From Chitinophaga sp. Cy-1792 (GTDB lineage: Bacteria > Bacteroidota > Bacteroidia > Chitinophagales > Chitinophagaceae), in NCBI RefSeq assembly GCF_011752935.1, contig NZ_VWWO01000001.1:806001-870000 (forward strand): a DNA stretch of 64,000 nt, written 5' to 3'. A model generated the notes under the pieces. That model was given only the letters and a program-made list of their open reading frames with translations. It had not been told where the DNA came from and searched no databases. The position numbers and the translations under genes were made by a program. Position 1 is the first letter of the stretch, and every line of letters begins with the position of its first letter. Below, one piece after another: positions 19,277 to 28,355 of this stretch.

Positions 19277-19666
19277 CTAATACTGCTTTACCGATATCTG
19301 AAATAATTTGGAAATCACTTTCCATTCGCCCTTCACTTTAATTAATGAATGATAATCCACGCCGTCTTTATCTGCAGCATTTCTTTCATATCTTATACGG
19401 GCGAGGGCCGTGTTTTCCGTTTTGTCCAGGATGTCAATATGGGTGCTGAAATGTGGCGCGGCTCCATGTTTTTCTACGGAATCATAAAGATTTGAGATGC
19501 CGCCTTCAATAAAATATTCTTCCCAATAGCCATACATAATGGCATCCTGATGAAAGGATTTTTTGAGTCGCTCTATGTTGCCTGTTCTTAACCCTTCCAC
19601 ATAATTTTCCAGAACGGATACTATTGCTTTATACTCCTGAACGCTATTGTTTTCTGTTACTGCCAT
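19277..19666 (-). CDS. NTF2-like / SnoaL-type small protein
   Basis: Cytoplasmic cone-fold protein of 129 aa. The order of elements fits the NTF2-like superfamily: an N-terminal helix pair (VSVLENYVEGLRTGNIERLKKSF), the DAIMYGYW strand, and a C-terminal sheet (DYHSLIKVKGEWKVISKLF). Such proteins are enzymes (isomerases, cyclases) or binding domains; the active residues do not allow a choice. A TACTTTTG promoter box sits 25-40 bp ahead of the start. The AraC gene upstream is on the same strand, about 95 bp away. Confidence 0.8.
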   Translation of the reverse strand: MAVTENNSVQEYKAIVSVLENYVEGLRTGNIERLKKSFHQDAIMYGYWEEYFIEGGISNLYDSVEKHGAAPHFSTHIDILDKTENTALARIRYERNAADKDGVDYHSLIKVKGEWKVISKLFQISVKQY

Positions 19667-19697
19667 ACTTCTGTTTTTTTATAGTGATTACTACATA

Positions 19698-19705
19698 CAA
19701 AAGTA
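19698..19705 (-). promoter_or_regulatory. Candidate -7 box for the NTF2-like gene
   Basis: Reads TACTTTTG on the minus strand, an exact TAnnTTTG match. The predicted start of transcription is about 25 nt ahead of the ATG at 19666. No clear -33 TTTG is present. Confidence 0.42.
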
Positions 19706-19761
19706 GGATGGGGTATTATCCTTTGTTTTTCTATCCCGTTCAGTTTACTTTTCTATTTGGT

Positions 19762-20652
19762 TCATTTTAGTCCTTCTCTATAAAAAGAAGGTTTTTGGCC
19801 GTGATAGTCTTTAAATATTCTTGAAAAATGGGAAAGATTTTCAAAACCCAGGGAGAAGCAAATGTCCGATACTGATAGTTGGGTTGTTTCCAGCATTTCT
19901 TTAGCTTTCTCCAAACGTTTATTACGTATCCATGTCGCCGGTGACTGATTGTAGATATGTAAAAAATCCCTTTTAAAGCTGGAAAGGCTTCTGCCTGATA
20001 AATGGGCAAGTTCTGTAAGGGAGACAGGTGAAGTCAGATTTTGCGCTACTACCTCCCGGATTTCAGTTTGCACTGGCTGACGAAGCTGCATTAATTCATG
20101 AAATAAACTACTGTTTCCAATCCCCAAATGGTACAGCATTTCTGTTAATTTCAGGCGTAGCTGTCCGGCATATACTTCCGGGCTATGATTGAAATACGGA
20201 CGGAGTGAGTCTGTAAAAGTAATCAGGCATTCGGTCATTGTGTGTACACCCGCTCTGACTTTTCCATTAGCTTCTTTGGGGGTTATTTTTTCAGCGGCAG
20301 CAGCGAAGGATTTTATGAGATTGTCTTTCAAAATCACCACCATTTCATGATAGATATTGTCCTTTTGCTGATCCCCTTTTTTCTCGTATTTCAGAACGGT
20401 TCCTTTTTTCAGAAGCGTCAATTCATTTTTATAGACTGTAAGTGCCTGTTCACCGGCGGAAAGAGAAATGCTGCCCTCCAAAATAAGCAGCAATGCATGT
20501 TCTTCGATATGCAGTACACCTTTCTCATCCGTATTTTGAATACATTGTTCTATTACTGGAACCTCGTCAAGAGCAAGACTGTTTTTAGCATCAATACTAT
20601 CTTCCAACCGGGTAGGTATTTGAATGGTTTTTTGCATGGTCTTATCTTTCAC
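19762..20652 (-). CDS. AraC-family transcriptional regulator
   Basis: DNA-binding regulator of 296 aa. The N-terminal half is a cupin-like sensor domain (EEHALLLILEGSISLSAGEQ). The C-terminal ~100 residues hold the two AraC helix-turn-helices: LTELAHLSGRSLSSFKRDF and VSDICFSLGFENLSHFSRIF, ending with the usual F-x-x-x-x-G-x-x-PSxYR. A second in-frame Met lies five codons in (20637). The likely target is the NTF2-like gene 95 bp downstream or itself; the inducer is not evident. Confidence 0.9.
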   Translation of the reverse strand: MKDKTMQKTIQIPTRLEDSIDAKNSLALDEVPVIEQCIQNTDEKGVLHIEEHALLLILEGSISLSAGEQALTVYKNELTLLKKGTVLKYEKKGDQQKDNIYHEMVVILKDNLIKSFAAAAEKITPKEANGKVRAGVHTMTECLITFTDSLRPYFNHSPEVYAGQLRLKLTEMLYHLGIGNSSLFHELMQLRQPVQTEIREVVAQNLTSPVSLTELAHLSGRSLSSFKRDFLHIYNQSPATWIRNKRLEKAKEMLETTQLSVSDICFSLGFENLSHFSRIFKDYHGQKPSFYREGLK

Positions 20653-20676
20653 ACTTTTAAGAAAAATATCTTAATG

Positions 20677-20684
20677 CAAATTTA
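20677..20684 (-). promoter_or_regulatory. Candidate -7 box for the AraC gene
   Basis: TAAATTTG on the minus strand, an exact match to TAnnTTTG, placing transcription about 18 nt before the ATG at 20652. The -33 element is not obvious. Confidence 0.42.
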
Positions 20685-20762
20685 AACTATTCATGGAAAA
20701 GGTAGCTTTGCTGCTGAGGCGGTAATGCCTTAAAATCTGGACCTCAGATATCTCTTTCTTTT

Positions 20763-20794
20763 AAAAAAAAGGCCCACCCGAAAGCGGGAAGGCC
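20763..20794 (-). terminator. Rho-independent terminator after the GH31 gene
   Basis: On the minus strand a GGCC..CCCG stem, a CTTT loop, CGGG..GGCC and then eight T residues. It begins 10 bp after the GH31 stop and closes the susC-susD-GH31 operon. Confidence 0.85.
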
Positions 20795-20803
20795 GTTCCC
20801 TTC

Positions 20804-23257
20804 TTATAAATCCACGTTAATAAGCTGATTGGAATTGGCAATAGTAAACTGCTGTACCTTACAGCTGTCTGCCGGAACAAATGTTCCTTGTGGATCAAAT
20901 CTGGATATTGGCGACAGGAACGAATAGGACGTTGCAGTAACGCCTATTGTTTTGCCATCGACAGTTAGCTGTTGCTTATCTTCAAAACCGTGCAGGATAA
21001 ACCTGATATAATGGAATTTAGTGTTGTAGTTGCCGGATGCTTTGGCCAGTGTTAATTTTCTACCGGAGCCGGTATAGGAAATTTCTCTGCTGTAATACCC
21101 CCCTTTTTCGTAATCGTACCCGCTTCCATCATCTTCATAATAAGTAAATACATGGGCCTGATCTCCCTGGTATACATGCAGTTGTAATGTATCTGAAGGC
21201 ATTTCTCCGGTATGCTGAACCAGCGACTGCATCGGCACTATACTGCCCCCTTTGATATATACGGGTAAGGTCTTAATATTGATTGCGGTGATGTCTTCCT
21301 TTTTTCCTGCAGTTACTGCATCGGTATACATATTATACCATTTCCCTTCCGGAAAATAAATCTTACCAAAACTGGCGGTACTCTCAAAAGGAGCGATCAG
21401 GAAGGCATCTCCAAATAAATATTGATTCTGGTACTGCTGATCATATACCAGCGGATCGTAGGTGTTATCTATTGCCAGGCTACGAACCACTGGCATGGCT
21501 GTTTTGCTGGCTTCATACATTTTACTGTAGAGGTATGGGAGCAGATGATAGCGTAGATTAATATAATTACGGGTGATTTCCAGCGACTCTTCACCGAAAG
21601 CCCATGGCTCGGCAGATTTGGTATTCACCTGCGTATGATTGCGGAAATAAGGAATGAAGGCGGCTATCTGCATCCAGCGGGTGTATAGCCCAACAGTAGC
21701 GTTGCCGGTGAACCCGCCGGCATCCATGCCGGTAAAGGCGTAACCACTCAGGCCCAGACTACTCAACAACCTTACTCCCAGCAGCATATGATCTTCTTCC
21801 GCCCTGTTGTCGCCTGTCCATAAGGCGGCGTAGCGCTGAGAACCGGCATAGGCGGCCCTGGTCAGTACAAACGGACGCTCCTTCATTTCTGCCCTTGCAC
21901 CTTCATAACTGGCGCGGGCCATCGTTAACCCATATACGTTATGCGCTTCCATATGTGATACCGGATGACCTTCGAAGCTAAAGAGCACATTGTCAGGCAT
22001 TTTCTGCCCCCAGGTGGCTATTTCATTCATGTCATTCCAGATGCCGCTCACCCCCTGCCGCATATACGTTTTTAATTCATTCTGCCACCAGGTGCGTCCT
22101 TTCTGACTGGTGAAATCAGGGAAATGACACCATCCCGGCCATACTTGTCCGGTGTAATATTGTCCGTCAGGATATTTTATGAAGATGTCGGCGGCCTTAC
22201 CGCTTTCGTAGGCATGGTAGCCGTTTTCCACCTTGATTCCCGGATCCACAATAACGGTGGTATGTAACCCCATTGCTTTGAGTTTCGCCGTCATTGTTGC
22301 GGGATCCGGGAATCTGTCTTTATTCCAGGTGAAAAGTTTGTAGGCATCCATATAATGGATGTCGAGGGTGATGCCATCGGCCGGTACTTTCTTTTCGCGG
22401 AGCGTTTGTGCGATCCGCATTACTTCCGTTTCCGGATAGTAGCTATATCTGTTTTGCTGGTATCCCAGGCTCCACAACGGAGGTAATGGCATGTAGCCTG
22501 TGAGGTCAGCATAGGATTTAATAATGTCGTTGAGATGTTGATGATAGATAAAATAGTAGTTCATCTCCCCGCCTCTGGCGCCGAAGGAAGAAAACCTGTT
22601 ATTGCTGGCGCCGAAGTTGAAGTCGCTCTGGAAGCTGTTGTCGAAGAAAATCCCGTAATTGAGCTGATGGTGTATTCCCATATAGAAGGGAATGGTAGTA
22701 TACAAGGGGTCTTTGTTGACGGCATAGCCAAATACATCGGAGTTCCAGTTCGTATAGGCTTCACCTTTACGATCCAGGTTGCCGGTCTTCTCTCCTAGCC
22801 CTACAAACCGCTCTCCTTCCTGTAATTTTTTATAGGTAGTCACCTGATCACTGACCCAGGAGGTCGTCAAACCTTTTTCGTCTTCATTAATCACTTTACC
22901 GTCAGGTGTAAGGAAGGTGATGGCGAAAGGAGTTTTCCCGATACTCACCTGTAATGAATCTGTAGTGATATGAATTTCCTGTGCGTTCTGGGTGATATTT
23001 ATTTTGGAAGATGCAGGCTTTGCGATAACAGCATAGGAGAAATCGGCCTTCAGTGGTTTTTTATCTAACCTGACTCTTACTACATCCGGACTATAAACTG
23101 TAATCTCCGCAAAAGCATTATCTGTACTGATTTTCACCTGCTGGCCACTAACAGTTACCTGTTTTACATTTCCTGGCACGCTGACCGGCGATTGTGCCTT
23201 TGCGTATATGCTCAACAGCAGCAACGCTACTGTTAAACGAATACCACTTTTATTCAT
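20804..23257 (-). CDS. Glycoside hydrolase family 31 (alpha-glucosidase / alpha-xylosidase type)
   Basis: Secreted or periplasmic retaining alpha-glycosidase, about 817 aa. The ATG at 23257 starts a signal peptide (NKSGIRLTVALLLLSIYAKAQ); an in-frame Met at 23272 is also possible. An N-terminal beta-sandwich (to about 230) precedes the TIM barrel. The catalytic nucleophile is Asp409 in GIWNDMNE and the acid/base is Asp483 in ALWTGDNR; both GH31 signatures are intact. Further family motifs are PLPPLWSLGYQQNRYSYYPE and VWPGWCHFPDF. C-terminal beta domains close the protein. It follows susD by about 150 bp and should cleave alpha-linked oligosaccharides imported by that system. Glucosidase versus xylosidase cannot be decided by eye. 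Confidence 0.92.
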   Translation of the reverse strand: MNKSGIRLTVALLLLSIYAKAQSPVSVPGNVKQVTVSGQQVKISTDNAFAEITVYSPDVVRVRLDKKPLKADFSYAVIAKPASSKINITQNAQEIHITTDSLQVSIGKTPFAITFLTPDGKVINEDEKGLTTSWVSDQVTTYKKLQEGERFVGLGEKTGNLDRKGEAYTNWNSDVFGYAVNKDPLYTTIPFYMGIHHQLNYGIFFDNSFQSDFNFGASNNRFSSFGARGGEMNYYFIYHQHLNDIIKSYADLTGYMPLPPLWSLGYQQNRYSYYPETEVMRIAQTLREKKVPADGITLDIHYMDAYKLFTWNKDRFPDPATMTAKLKAMGLHTTVIVDPGIKVENGYHAYESGKAADIFIKYPDGQYYTGQVWPGWCHFPDFTSQKGRTWWQNELKTYMRQGVSGIWNDMNEIATWGQKMPDNVLFSFEGHPVSHMEAHNVYGLTMARASYEGARAEMKERPFVLTRAAYAGSQRYAALWTGDNRAEEDHMLLGVRLLSSLGLSGYAFTGMDAGGFTGNATVGLYTRWMQIAAFIPYFRNHTQVNTKSAEPWAFGEESLEITRNYINLRYHLLPYLYSKMYEASKTAMPVVRSLAIDNTYDPLVYDQQYQNQYLFGDAFLIAPFESTASFGKIYFPEGKWYNMYTDAVTAGKKEDITAINIKTLPVYIKGGSIVPMQSLVQHTGEMPSDTLQLHVYQGDQAHVFTYYEDDGSGYDYEKGGYYSREISYTGSGRKLTLAKASGNYNTKFHYIRFILHGFEDKQQLTVDGKTIGVTATSYSFLSPISRFDPQGTFVPADSCKVQQFTIANSNQLINVDL

Positions 23258-23296
23258 GTTGACTTTATACATGGACGGGAAATTTTCGAAAAGGAA

Positions 23297-23400
23297 ATCC
23301 CTTCACCGGACCTGCGTCCGATGCATAACAACATATAACAAGCTATGGTGAAGGGATGGAAATAACCGTCACCAGCGCCGTGGAAACCACTGGTGACGGT
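23297..23400 (-). repeat. Pair of intercistronic inverted repeats between susD and GH31
   Basis: Two perfect 11-bp inverted repeats are visible. One has arms ATCCCTTCACC (23297-23307) and GGTGAAGGGAT (23347-23357). The other has arms ACCGTCACCAG (23365-23375) and CTGGTGACGGT (23390-23400), starting 8 bp after the susD stop. A small GGAC/GTCC stem lies inside the first. None has a T run, so processing, RNA stabilisation or attenuation is more likely than plain termination. Confidence 0.65.
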
Positions 23401-23408
23401 CGGGAATA

Positions 23409-24962
23409 TTAGTACCCGGTGTTTTGGGTTAGATTTTTATTAACAGCAAGACCGCTGGTAGGAATTGGGAACAGGAGATTTTTAGGTGCTCCGTCAGCAT
23501 CTTTCAGCTGCCATGCATCGAGGAACTTACCGAAACGGATCAGGTCCTGACGGCGCCATCCTTCCCAGTAGAGTTCGCGGCCTCTTTCTGCCAGCAGGGC
23601 AGTGAGATCCAGTGTAGTCAATGGAGAAGCGCCTCTCTTAGCTCTTAAAGTATTTACCAGTATGAGCGCAGGGCCAGACTGACCTGTTCTCAGCTGGGCT
23701 TCCGCTTTCATCAGTAATACATCCGCATAACGGAAGAAAACGTAATCGTTACTGGCGTCGTTGCCATCTTTCGCTTTACCGCCACTGGTAACGAAATCCG
23801 GTGGATATTTCAGTACGCGGATACCGGTAACTTCCAGGTTGTTGCCTGTTTCTTTCAGCGCTACTTCTTTAGTGAAGCTGAGCATGTTACCTTTTCTGTC
23901 TTTCAGCGCTACCCCATTTTTATCATATTGCTGGCCGAAGAGGAAGCCAACATTTAAGCCGGAGGCAGCAGTGACAATGTTGTAAGGGCCACCACGGCGA
24001 CTATCAGCAGCTTCAAATGAATCATAGAAGTTAGATAAGGTCGCAAAACCGTTCCAGCCGCTTGGGTCCTGGTTGTAGTGCAGTGTAAATTTCCAACGTG
24101 CATAGGCGCTGTTACCACTTCTTACGGTACTTAGTCCCGGGCCGTTTTGTTGGGTGAAGATATTTTCAGTACTGATAACATCGTTGTTGTATGCGAAGTT
24201 ATCGAAGTAGTTAGTAGCGAGCGAGAAGCCAACACCGGTGATTTCATCTGCATAACTGATAACAGACTGCATGTCACCAGCATCGAATGTAGGTGTTTGT
24301 CTGTTCAGGAATGCGCCTTTGTTGAGGTAGATTTTCATCAGCAAAAACTTAGCAGCGCTCTGGTTTGCCTGGTAGGCTGGCGTTGCTAATGTTCCTGGTA
24401 AATCCGGGATGATGGCTTTCAGTTCAGCGACCATGAAGTCGATGGCTTCCTGTGGCTTCAGCACTTTAGGCGCTTCCAGCAGGTTATCACCTGGTTGTCT
24501 GAAAGGCACCTGTCCCCAGAGGTCGAGGGTGGTGTACATAGATAAAGCACGAAGGAATCTGGCTTCGGCGGCCTGTTGTGCGGATGGGCGGAAGTTCAGT
24601 ACGTTGGTAGCTGCAAACTGCAATTGCAGGAGGCTGTTGAATGTACCGAGGATATGCGCGTGGTCGGCAGTCCAGGTATGCTGATGGAGCTGGCGCCATA
24701 CGCCGTTATCGTCCCAGTCGCCGGCACGTGTAGGGCCAACGGCTTCATCGGTGCTCATTTCACTCATGCCCCAGCTGTTGCTGAAGTCCTGGTATGGCAT
24801 CTGTAAATTATCATAAGCGCTTTTCAGCAGCGAAGCTACGGTGATTACGGAGTCGGCCTGACTCTTTGTAATTGTTGATCCCAGATCTTCCTTCAGACTG
24901 CAGGAAGCGAGTCCGAGGCAGATGGAGGCAGCAAGTGCGGTTCGAAATATTTTCTTGGTCAT
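23409..24962 (-). CDS. RagB/SusD-family lipoprotein, locus 3
   Basis: Surface glycan-binding lipoprotein of 517 aa. The signal peptide ends in LGLASCS with Cys21. Typical SusD helices are visible (AAEARFLRALSMYTTLDLWGQ) and the C-terminus has the family block RGRELYWEGWRRQDLIRFGKF followed by LLFPIPTSGL. It covers the extracellular mouth of the SusC channel encoded 28 bp upstream. The neighbouring GH31 enzyme suggests alpha-linked oligosaccharide ligands. A strong hairpin follows the stop and may lower expression of the enzyme gene relative to susCD. Confidence 0.94.
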   Translation of the reverse strand: MTKKIFRTALAASICLGLASCSLKEDLGSTITKSQADSVITVASLLKSAYDNLQMPYQDFSNSWGMSEMSTDEAVGPTRAGDWDDNGVWRQLHQHTWTADHAHILGTFNSLLQLQFAATNVLNFRPSAQQAAEARFLRALSMYTTLDLWGQVPFRQPGDNLLEAPKVLKPQEAIDFMVAELKAIIPDLPGTLATPAYQANQSAAKFLLMKIYLNKGAFLNRQTPTFDAGDMQSVISYADEITGVGFSLATNYFDNFAYNNDVISTENIFTQQNGPGLSTVRSGNSAYARWKFTLHYNQDPSGWNGFATLSNFYDSFEAADSRRGGPYNIVTAASGLNVGFLFGQQYDKNGVALKDRKGNMLSFTKEVALKETGNNLEVTGIRVLKYPPDFVTSGGKAKDGNDASNDYVFFRYADVLLMKAEAQLRTGQSGPALILVNTLRAKRGASPLTTLDLTALLAERGRELYWEGWRRQDLIRFGKFLDAWQLKDADGAPKNLLFPIPTSGLAVNKNLTQNTGY

Positions 24963-24990
24963 TGGTCTTACGTTTTAAATGAATGGTAGA

Positions 24991-27945
24991 TTACAGAGAG
25001 AAAGAGATATTGAACATTACACTTCTTGCGGTTGGGTACGGAGAGTACTCAATACCGAATGAGGTAACGCCATCTACACTTTTGTCTGTATTAACTTCCG
25101 GATCAAAGCCAGTGTATTTGGTGATTACAAACAGGTTCTGACCAGTTACAGATACTGTTGCATTTTTGAATACATGGCCGATATTACCAAAGGTGTAACC
25201 AAGGGTAAGGTTATCGAGCTTGATGAAGTTGCCATTCTCCAGGTAACGGGAAGAAACCGTGATCGGGTTGGAAAGAGATTCGCCATTGCCCAATAATGCT
25301 TTAGCGATATTCCTGGAGCCCAGGTTACCGATTGGCAGTACTGTATTGGCGGTGTTGTTATAGATCTGATAGCCGAAAGCGCCGTGGGAGCTCATGCTAA
25401 GCGTCCATTTTTTCACCATCAGCTGAGTATTAAAGCCCAGCATGGCTTTAGGGTTAGGGTTGGTGAGATAATAAAGGGTATTACCATTGTCCTGATAAGT
25501 AGCCTGGCCTTTATCATCGAAGCCCTGGAATTTACGAACATAGAAGGTATTCAGCGGATAACCATTAGCAAGGCGCTGAGAGGTAGCACCGGATACACCC
25601 TGACCACTGATAGCACCTGTCAGTACCGGAGGACCGTCATAGTTTTTCAGTTGGTTATGCAGTACTGTACCGTTGATGTTTACACGCCAGTTCAGGTTGT
25701 TATGTTGGATGATATCTGCTCCCAGGGAGATTTCCACACCATTGTTGATAACATGGCCAGGCATGTTGATCCAGTAATTGGATGCAGGCGCCGGCATGAT
25801 GGCAGGGAAGCTGAACAGGAGGTTTGTAGTATTTTTATAGAAATAATCGATAGTACCGGACACACGGTCGTGCAGGATACTGAAATCGACACCGGCATTG
25901 AACTGTTTGGAGCTCTCCCATTTCAGGTTGGGGTTGGCCACGTTGCTGAGTGCCGCGCTACCATTAGGGCCGAGGGCATATTGTTCCTGAGACGCGCCGG
26001 CAGGGAATTCCTGGTTACCGGTAGTACCATAACCTACACGTACCGCCAGGTTCTGGAATGCTTTGCCTCCTTTCATGAAATCTTCCTGGCTGATATTCCA
26101 TTTACCTGCAAAAGACGGGAAGTAACCATACTGGTTGTTTTTACCAAATTTGCTGGAACCATCTGCTCTCAGGGTAGCATTCAGTAAATATTTACCACGA
26201 TAGTTCATTTCAGCCCTGCCGAATACAGACTGCAGTTTGCTGGTGGGGTTCTCAAAAGAACTGATAGATGTTTTTGTCTGAGCAGCTGACTGTAGCTGTT
26301 TCCAGTAATCAACCGCATATGTAGGGAATCCCAGTGCACCGATAGAAGTTCCGTTGAAATCAAACTGCTGGTATTCATAACCCACCAGTGCTTTCAGGTT
26401 AAAATCTTTATTGAGCTGTTTCTGGTAAGTCAGGGTGGTGTTAAAGAGAGAGGTATTCAGCTCGTTATTGCCATAATAGGCCTGACCCTGTCCTTGTACA
26501 TCTGTAATATTGATGAATGATTTAATCTGTGATTTTCTGATACCCACCTGGTGATTGAGGCTGTAAACCGCTCTTAATTCCAGGTCTGGCGTGATTTTGT
26601 AGTGAGGAGAAACACTTGCCAGCACGTAGGAAATATTCGCTTTATCATCATAGGCATCAGACATAGCACGCGGGTTGATAGAACTACCAGCGCCAAGCAG
26701 GTAATAAGAACCGTCGGAGTTGTAGATAGGCATGGTAGGGTTCCATTGGAGCGCCTGACCTATCAGACTTCCGGTGAAGCCTGCGTTATTGGAGATAGGA
26801 GCAATATTTTCAATCGTCTGTGCGGCCATGATGTTGTAATCGAGGCCCAGTCTGTTGTCAGACAGGAAGGTATTCTGACCGTTCAGGGTAGCGGTATATT
26901 TTTTCAGACCTGTTTTACGGATGATACCATCCTGGTCCATATAACCGAAGGAAGCACGGTAGCGGCCAGTTTCACTGCCACCACTAACAGCAACGTTTAT
27001 ATTCTGTGTACTACCGGTACGAAGGATAGAATTCATACCGTTTGAGCTGGAGCCGTAGTCGCCGCTGGTCAGATTGTATTGTTTCAGGGCAGAGCGGTAT
27101 TCGTCGGCGTTGAGTACTTTCAGCTGTTTCATGATATTGCTGAAGCCGCCGCCATAGTTAACATCAATGCGTGGAAGGCCTGCTGTACCTTTTATGGTAT
27201 TGATCATGATAACGCCATTGGAACCGCGGGAACCATAGATCGCTGTTGCAGAGGCGTCTTTCAGTACGTCCATGGACGCAATGTCAAAAGAGTTGATAAA
27301 GTTGAGCGGGTTGGCATCAGGGGTCTGACCAAGACCGTTGGCATCTACAGAAGGACGTGCAACACGACCATCCAAAGGAATACCATCAATTACATATAGT
27401 GGCTGGTTGCCGGAACGAACGGAAGACAGACCACGGATACGTACGGTAGCAGCAGCACCTGGTGCACCGGAGTTGTTCAGGATCATCAGACCGGAAACCT
27501 TACCCTGGATCAGCTGATCAGGGGCAGTAACAATACCACGGTTGAAATCTGCTGATTTGATAGAGGCCACCGCACCGGTAAGGTCTTTCTTACGGGTGGT
27601 ACCATAACCTACTACCACTACATCAGAAAGGGTAGAGTTTTCCTGACCGAGTGCAATGGCCAGGGATGATTTACCACCTATACTTACTTCCTGGGTTTTA
27701 TATCCTACAAATGAAACGATCAGCGTAGCGTTTGCTGGTACGTTAGACAGACTAAAAGTTCCATCCGGGCTGGAGGAAGTACCTGATTTGGTACCTTTTA
27801 TTGCTATGGAGGCACCTGGAATCGGGGCGCCCTGACCATCGGTAATCTTACCGGTGATACTCCGGTTCTGGGCGAAAACAAGCCCCTGAACCAGCACAAG
27901 CAGCAACGTAATTAGGAGTCGACAAAAGAGTCGTGAATTGTTCAT
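24991..27945 (-). CDS. SusC/RagA TonB-dependent transporter, locus 3
   Basis: Outer-membrane transporter of 984 aa. In order: signal peptide (LFCRLLITLLLVLVQGLVFA), carboxypeptidase-like domain (SITGKITDGQGAPIPGAS), plug with VVVGYGTTRKKDLTGAVASI and LKDASATAIYGSRGSNGV, then the barrel ending with an aromatic strand (SVMFNISFSL). VGYGTTRKKDLTGAV is the standard SusC signature after the TonB box region. There is no STN domain, which fits control by the DUF6377 protein upstream rather than by sigma/anti-sigma. It forms an operon with susD (28-bp gap) and the GH31 gene. Confidence 0.95.
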   Translation of the reverse strand: MNNSRLFCRLLITLLLVLVQGLVFAQNRSITGKITDGQGAPIPGASIAIKGTKSGTSSSPDGTFSLSNVPANATLIVSFVGYKTQEVSIGGKSSLAIALGQENSTLSDVVVVGYGTTRKKDLTGAVASIKSADFNRGIVTAPDQLIQGKVSGLMILNNSGAPGAAATVRIRGLSSVRSGNQPLYVIDGIPLDGRVARPSVDANGLGQTPDANPLNFINSFDIASMDVLKDASATAIYGSRGSNGVIMINTIKGTAGLPRIDVNYGGGFSNIMKQLKVLNADEYRSALKQYNLTSGDYGSSSNGMNSILRTGSTQNINVAVSGGSETGRYRASFGYMDQDGIIRKTGLKKYTATLNGQNTFLSDNRLGLDYNIMAAQTIENIAPISNNAGFTGSLIGQALQWNPTMPIYNSDGSYYLLGAGSSINPRAMSDAYDDKANISYVLASVSPHYKITPDLELRAVYSLNHQVGIRKSQIKSFINITDVQGQGQAYYGNNELNTSLFNTTLTYQKQLNKDFNLKALVGYEYQQFDFNGTSIGALGFPTYAVDYWKQLQSAAQTKTSISSFENPTSKLQSVFGRAEMNYRGKYLLNATLRADGSSKFGKNNQYGYFPSFAGKWNISQEDFMKGGKAFQNLAVRVGYGTTGNQEFPAGASQEQYALGPNGSAALSNVANPNLKWESSKQFNAGVDFSILHDRVSGTIDYFYKNTTNLLFSFPAIMPAPASNYWINMPGHVINNGVEISLGADIIQHNNLNWRVNINGTVLHNQLKNYDGPPVLTGAISGQGVSGATSQRLANGYPLNTFYVRKFQGFDDKGQATYQDNGNTLYYLTNPNPKAMLGFNTQLMVKKWTLSMSSHGAFGYQIYNNTANTVLPIGNLGSRNIAKALLGNGESLSNPITVSSRYLENGNFIKLDNLTLGYTFGNIGHVFKNATVSVTGQNLFVITKYTGFDPEVNTDKSVDGVTSFGIEYSPYPTARSVMFNISFSL

Positions 27946-28355
27946 AAAATGGAATTTAGATCAGTAAAGAGATTTGTACTGTTACGAGTTCTACGTGGAT
28001 TTTTTTACAAGATGTTATCAGAAACGAGGCATTTATGAGCGTGATGAGGCTTTCAAAAAGGACATAGCTTGCCCTTTCCGGTTACGTGGATTTGTCATCA
28101 GATCAATGCTGCAGAAAATGGATTTTTAACGTGGTTAATAAATAAGGCGCTTTCTTAGTATTTACTATTTGGTTGAAAATTTCTCTTTTGTCAAAATAAT
28201 GGTTCTGTTTTGAGGGTAACAATTTTTACAGATGAAATATCGAAAAAATAGATGAAATATTTGATTAATTAAGAGATAAGATATTGATATTCAAACAAAT
28301 AATTTTGAATATTTTTTTTGAAAATATCGATACTATCAGGTGGTATTTTGGGTAA
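27946..28355. other. 410-bp regulatory gap ahead of locus-3 susC
   Basis: No gene is seen. The stretch is very AT-rich toward 28140-28330. It contains an exact direct repeat AGATGAAATAT at 28230-28240 and 28250-28260, period 20 bp, close to two helical turns and thus a possible regulator site. I find no exact TAnnTTTG box on the minus strand; TTATTTTG (near 28190) is one mismatch away. A long untranslated leader for susC is likely. Confidence 0.45.

Noticed and set aside
25384..26187. Plus-strand frame of 267 aa opposite locus-3 susC
   Set aside because: Lies wholly inside the well-supported susC beta-barrel; no promoter, signal or domain.
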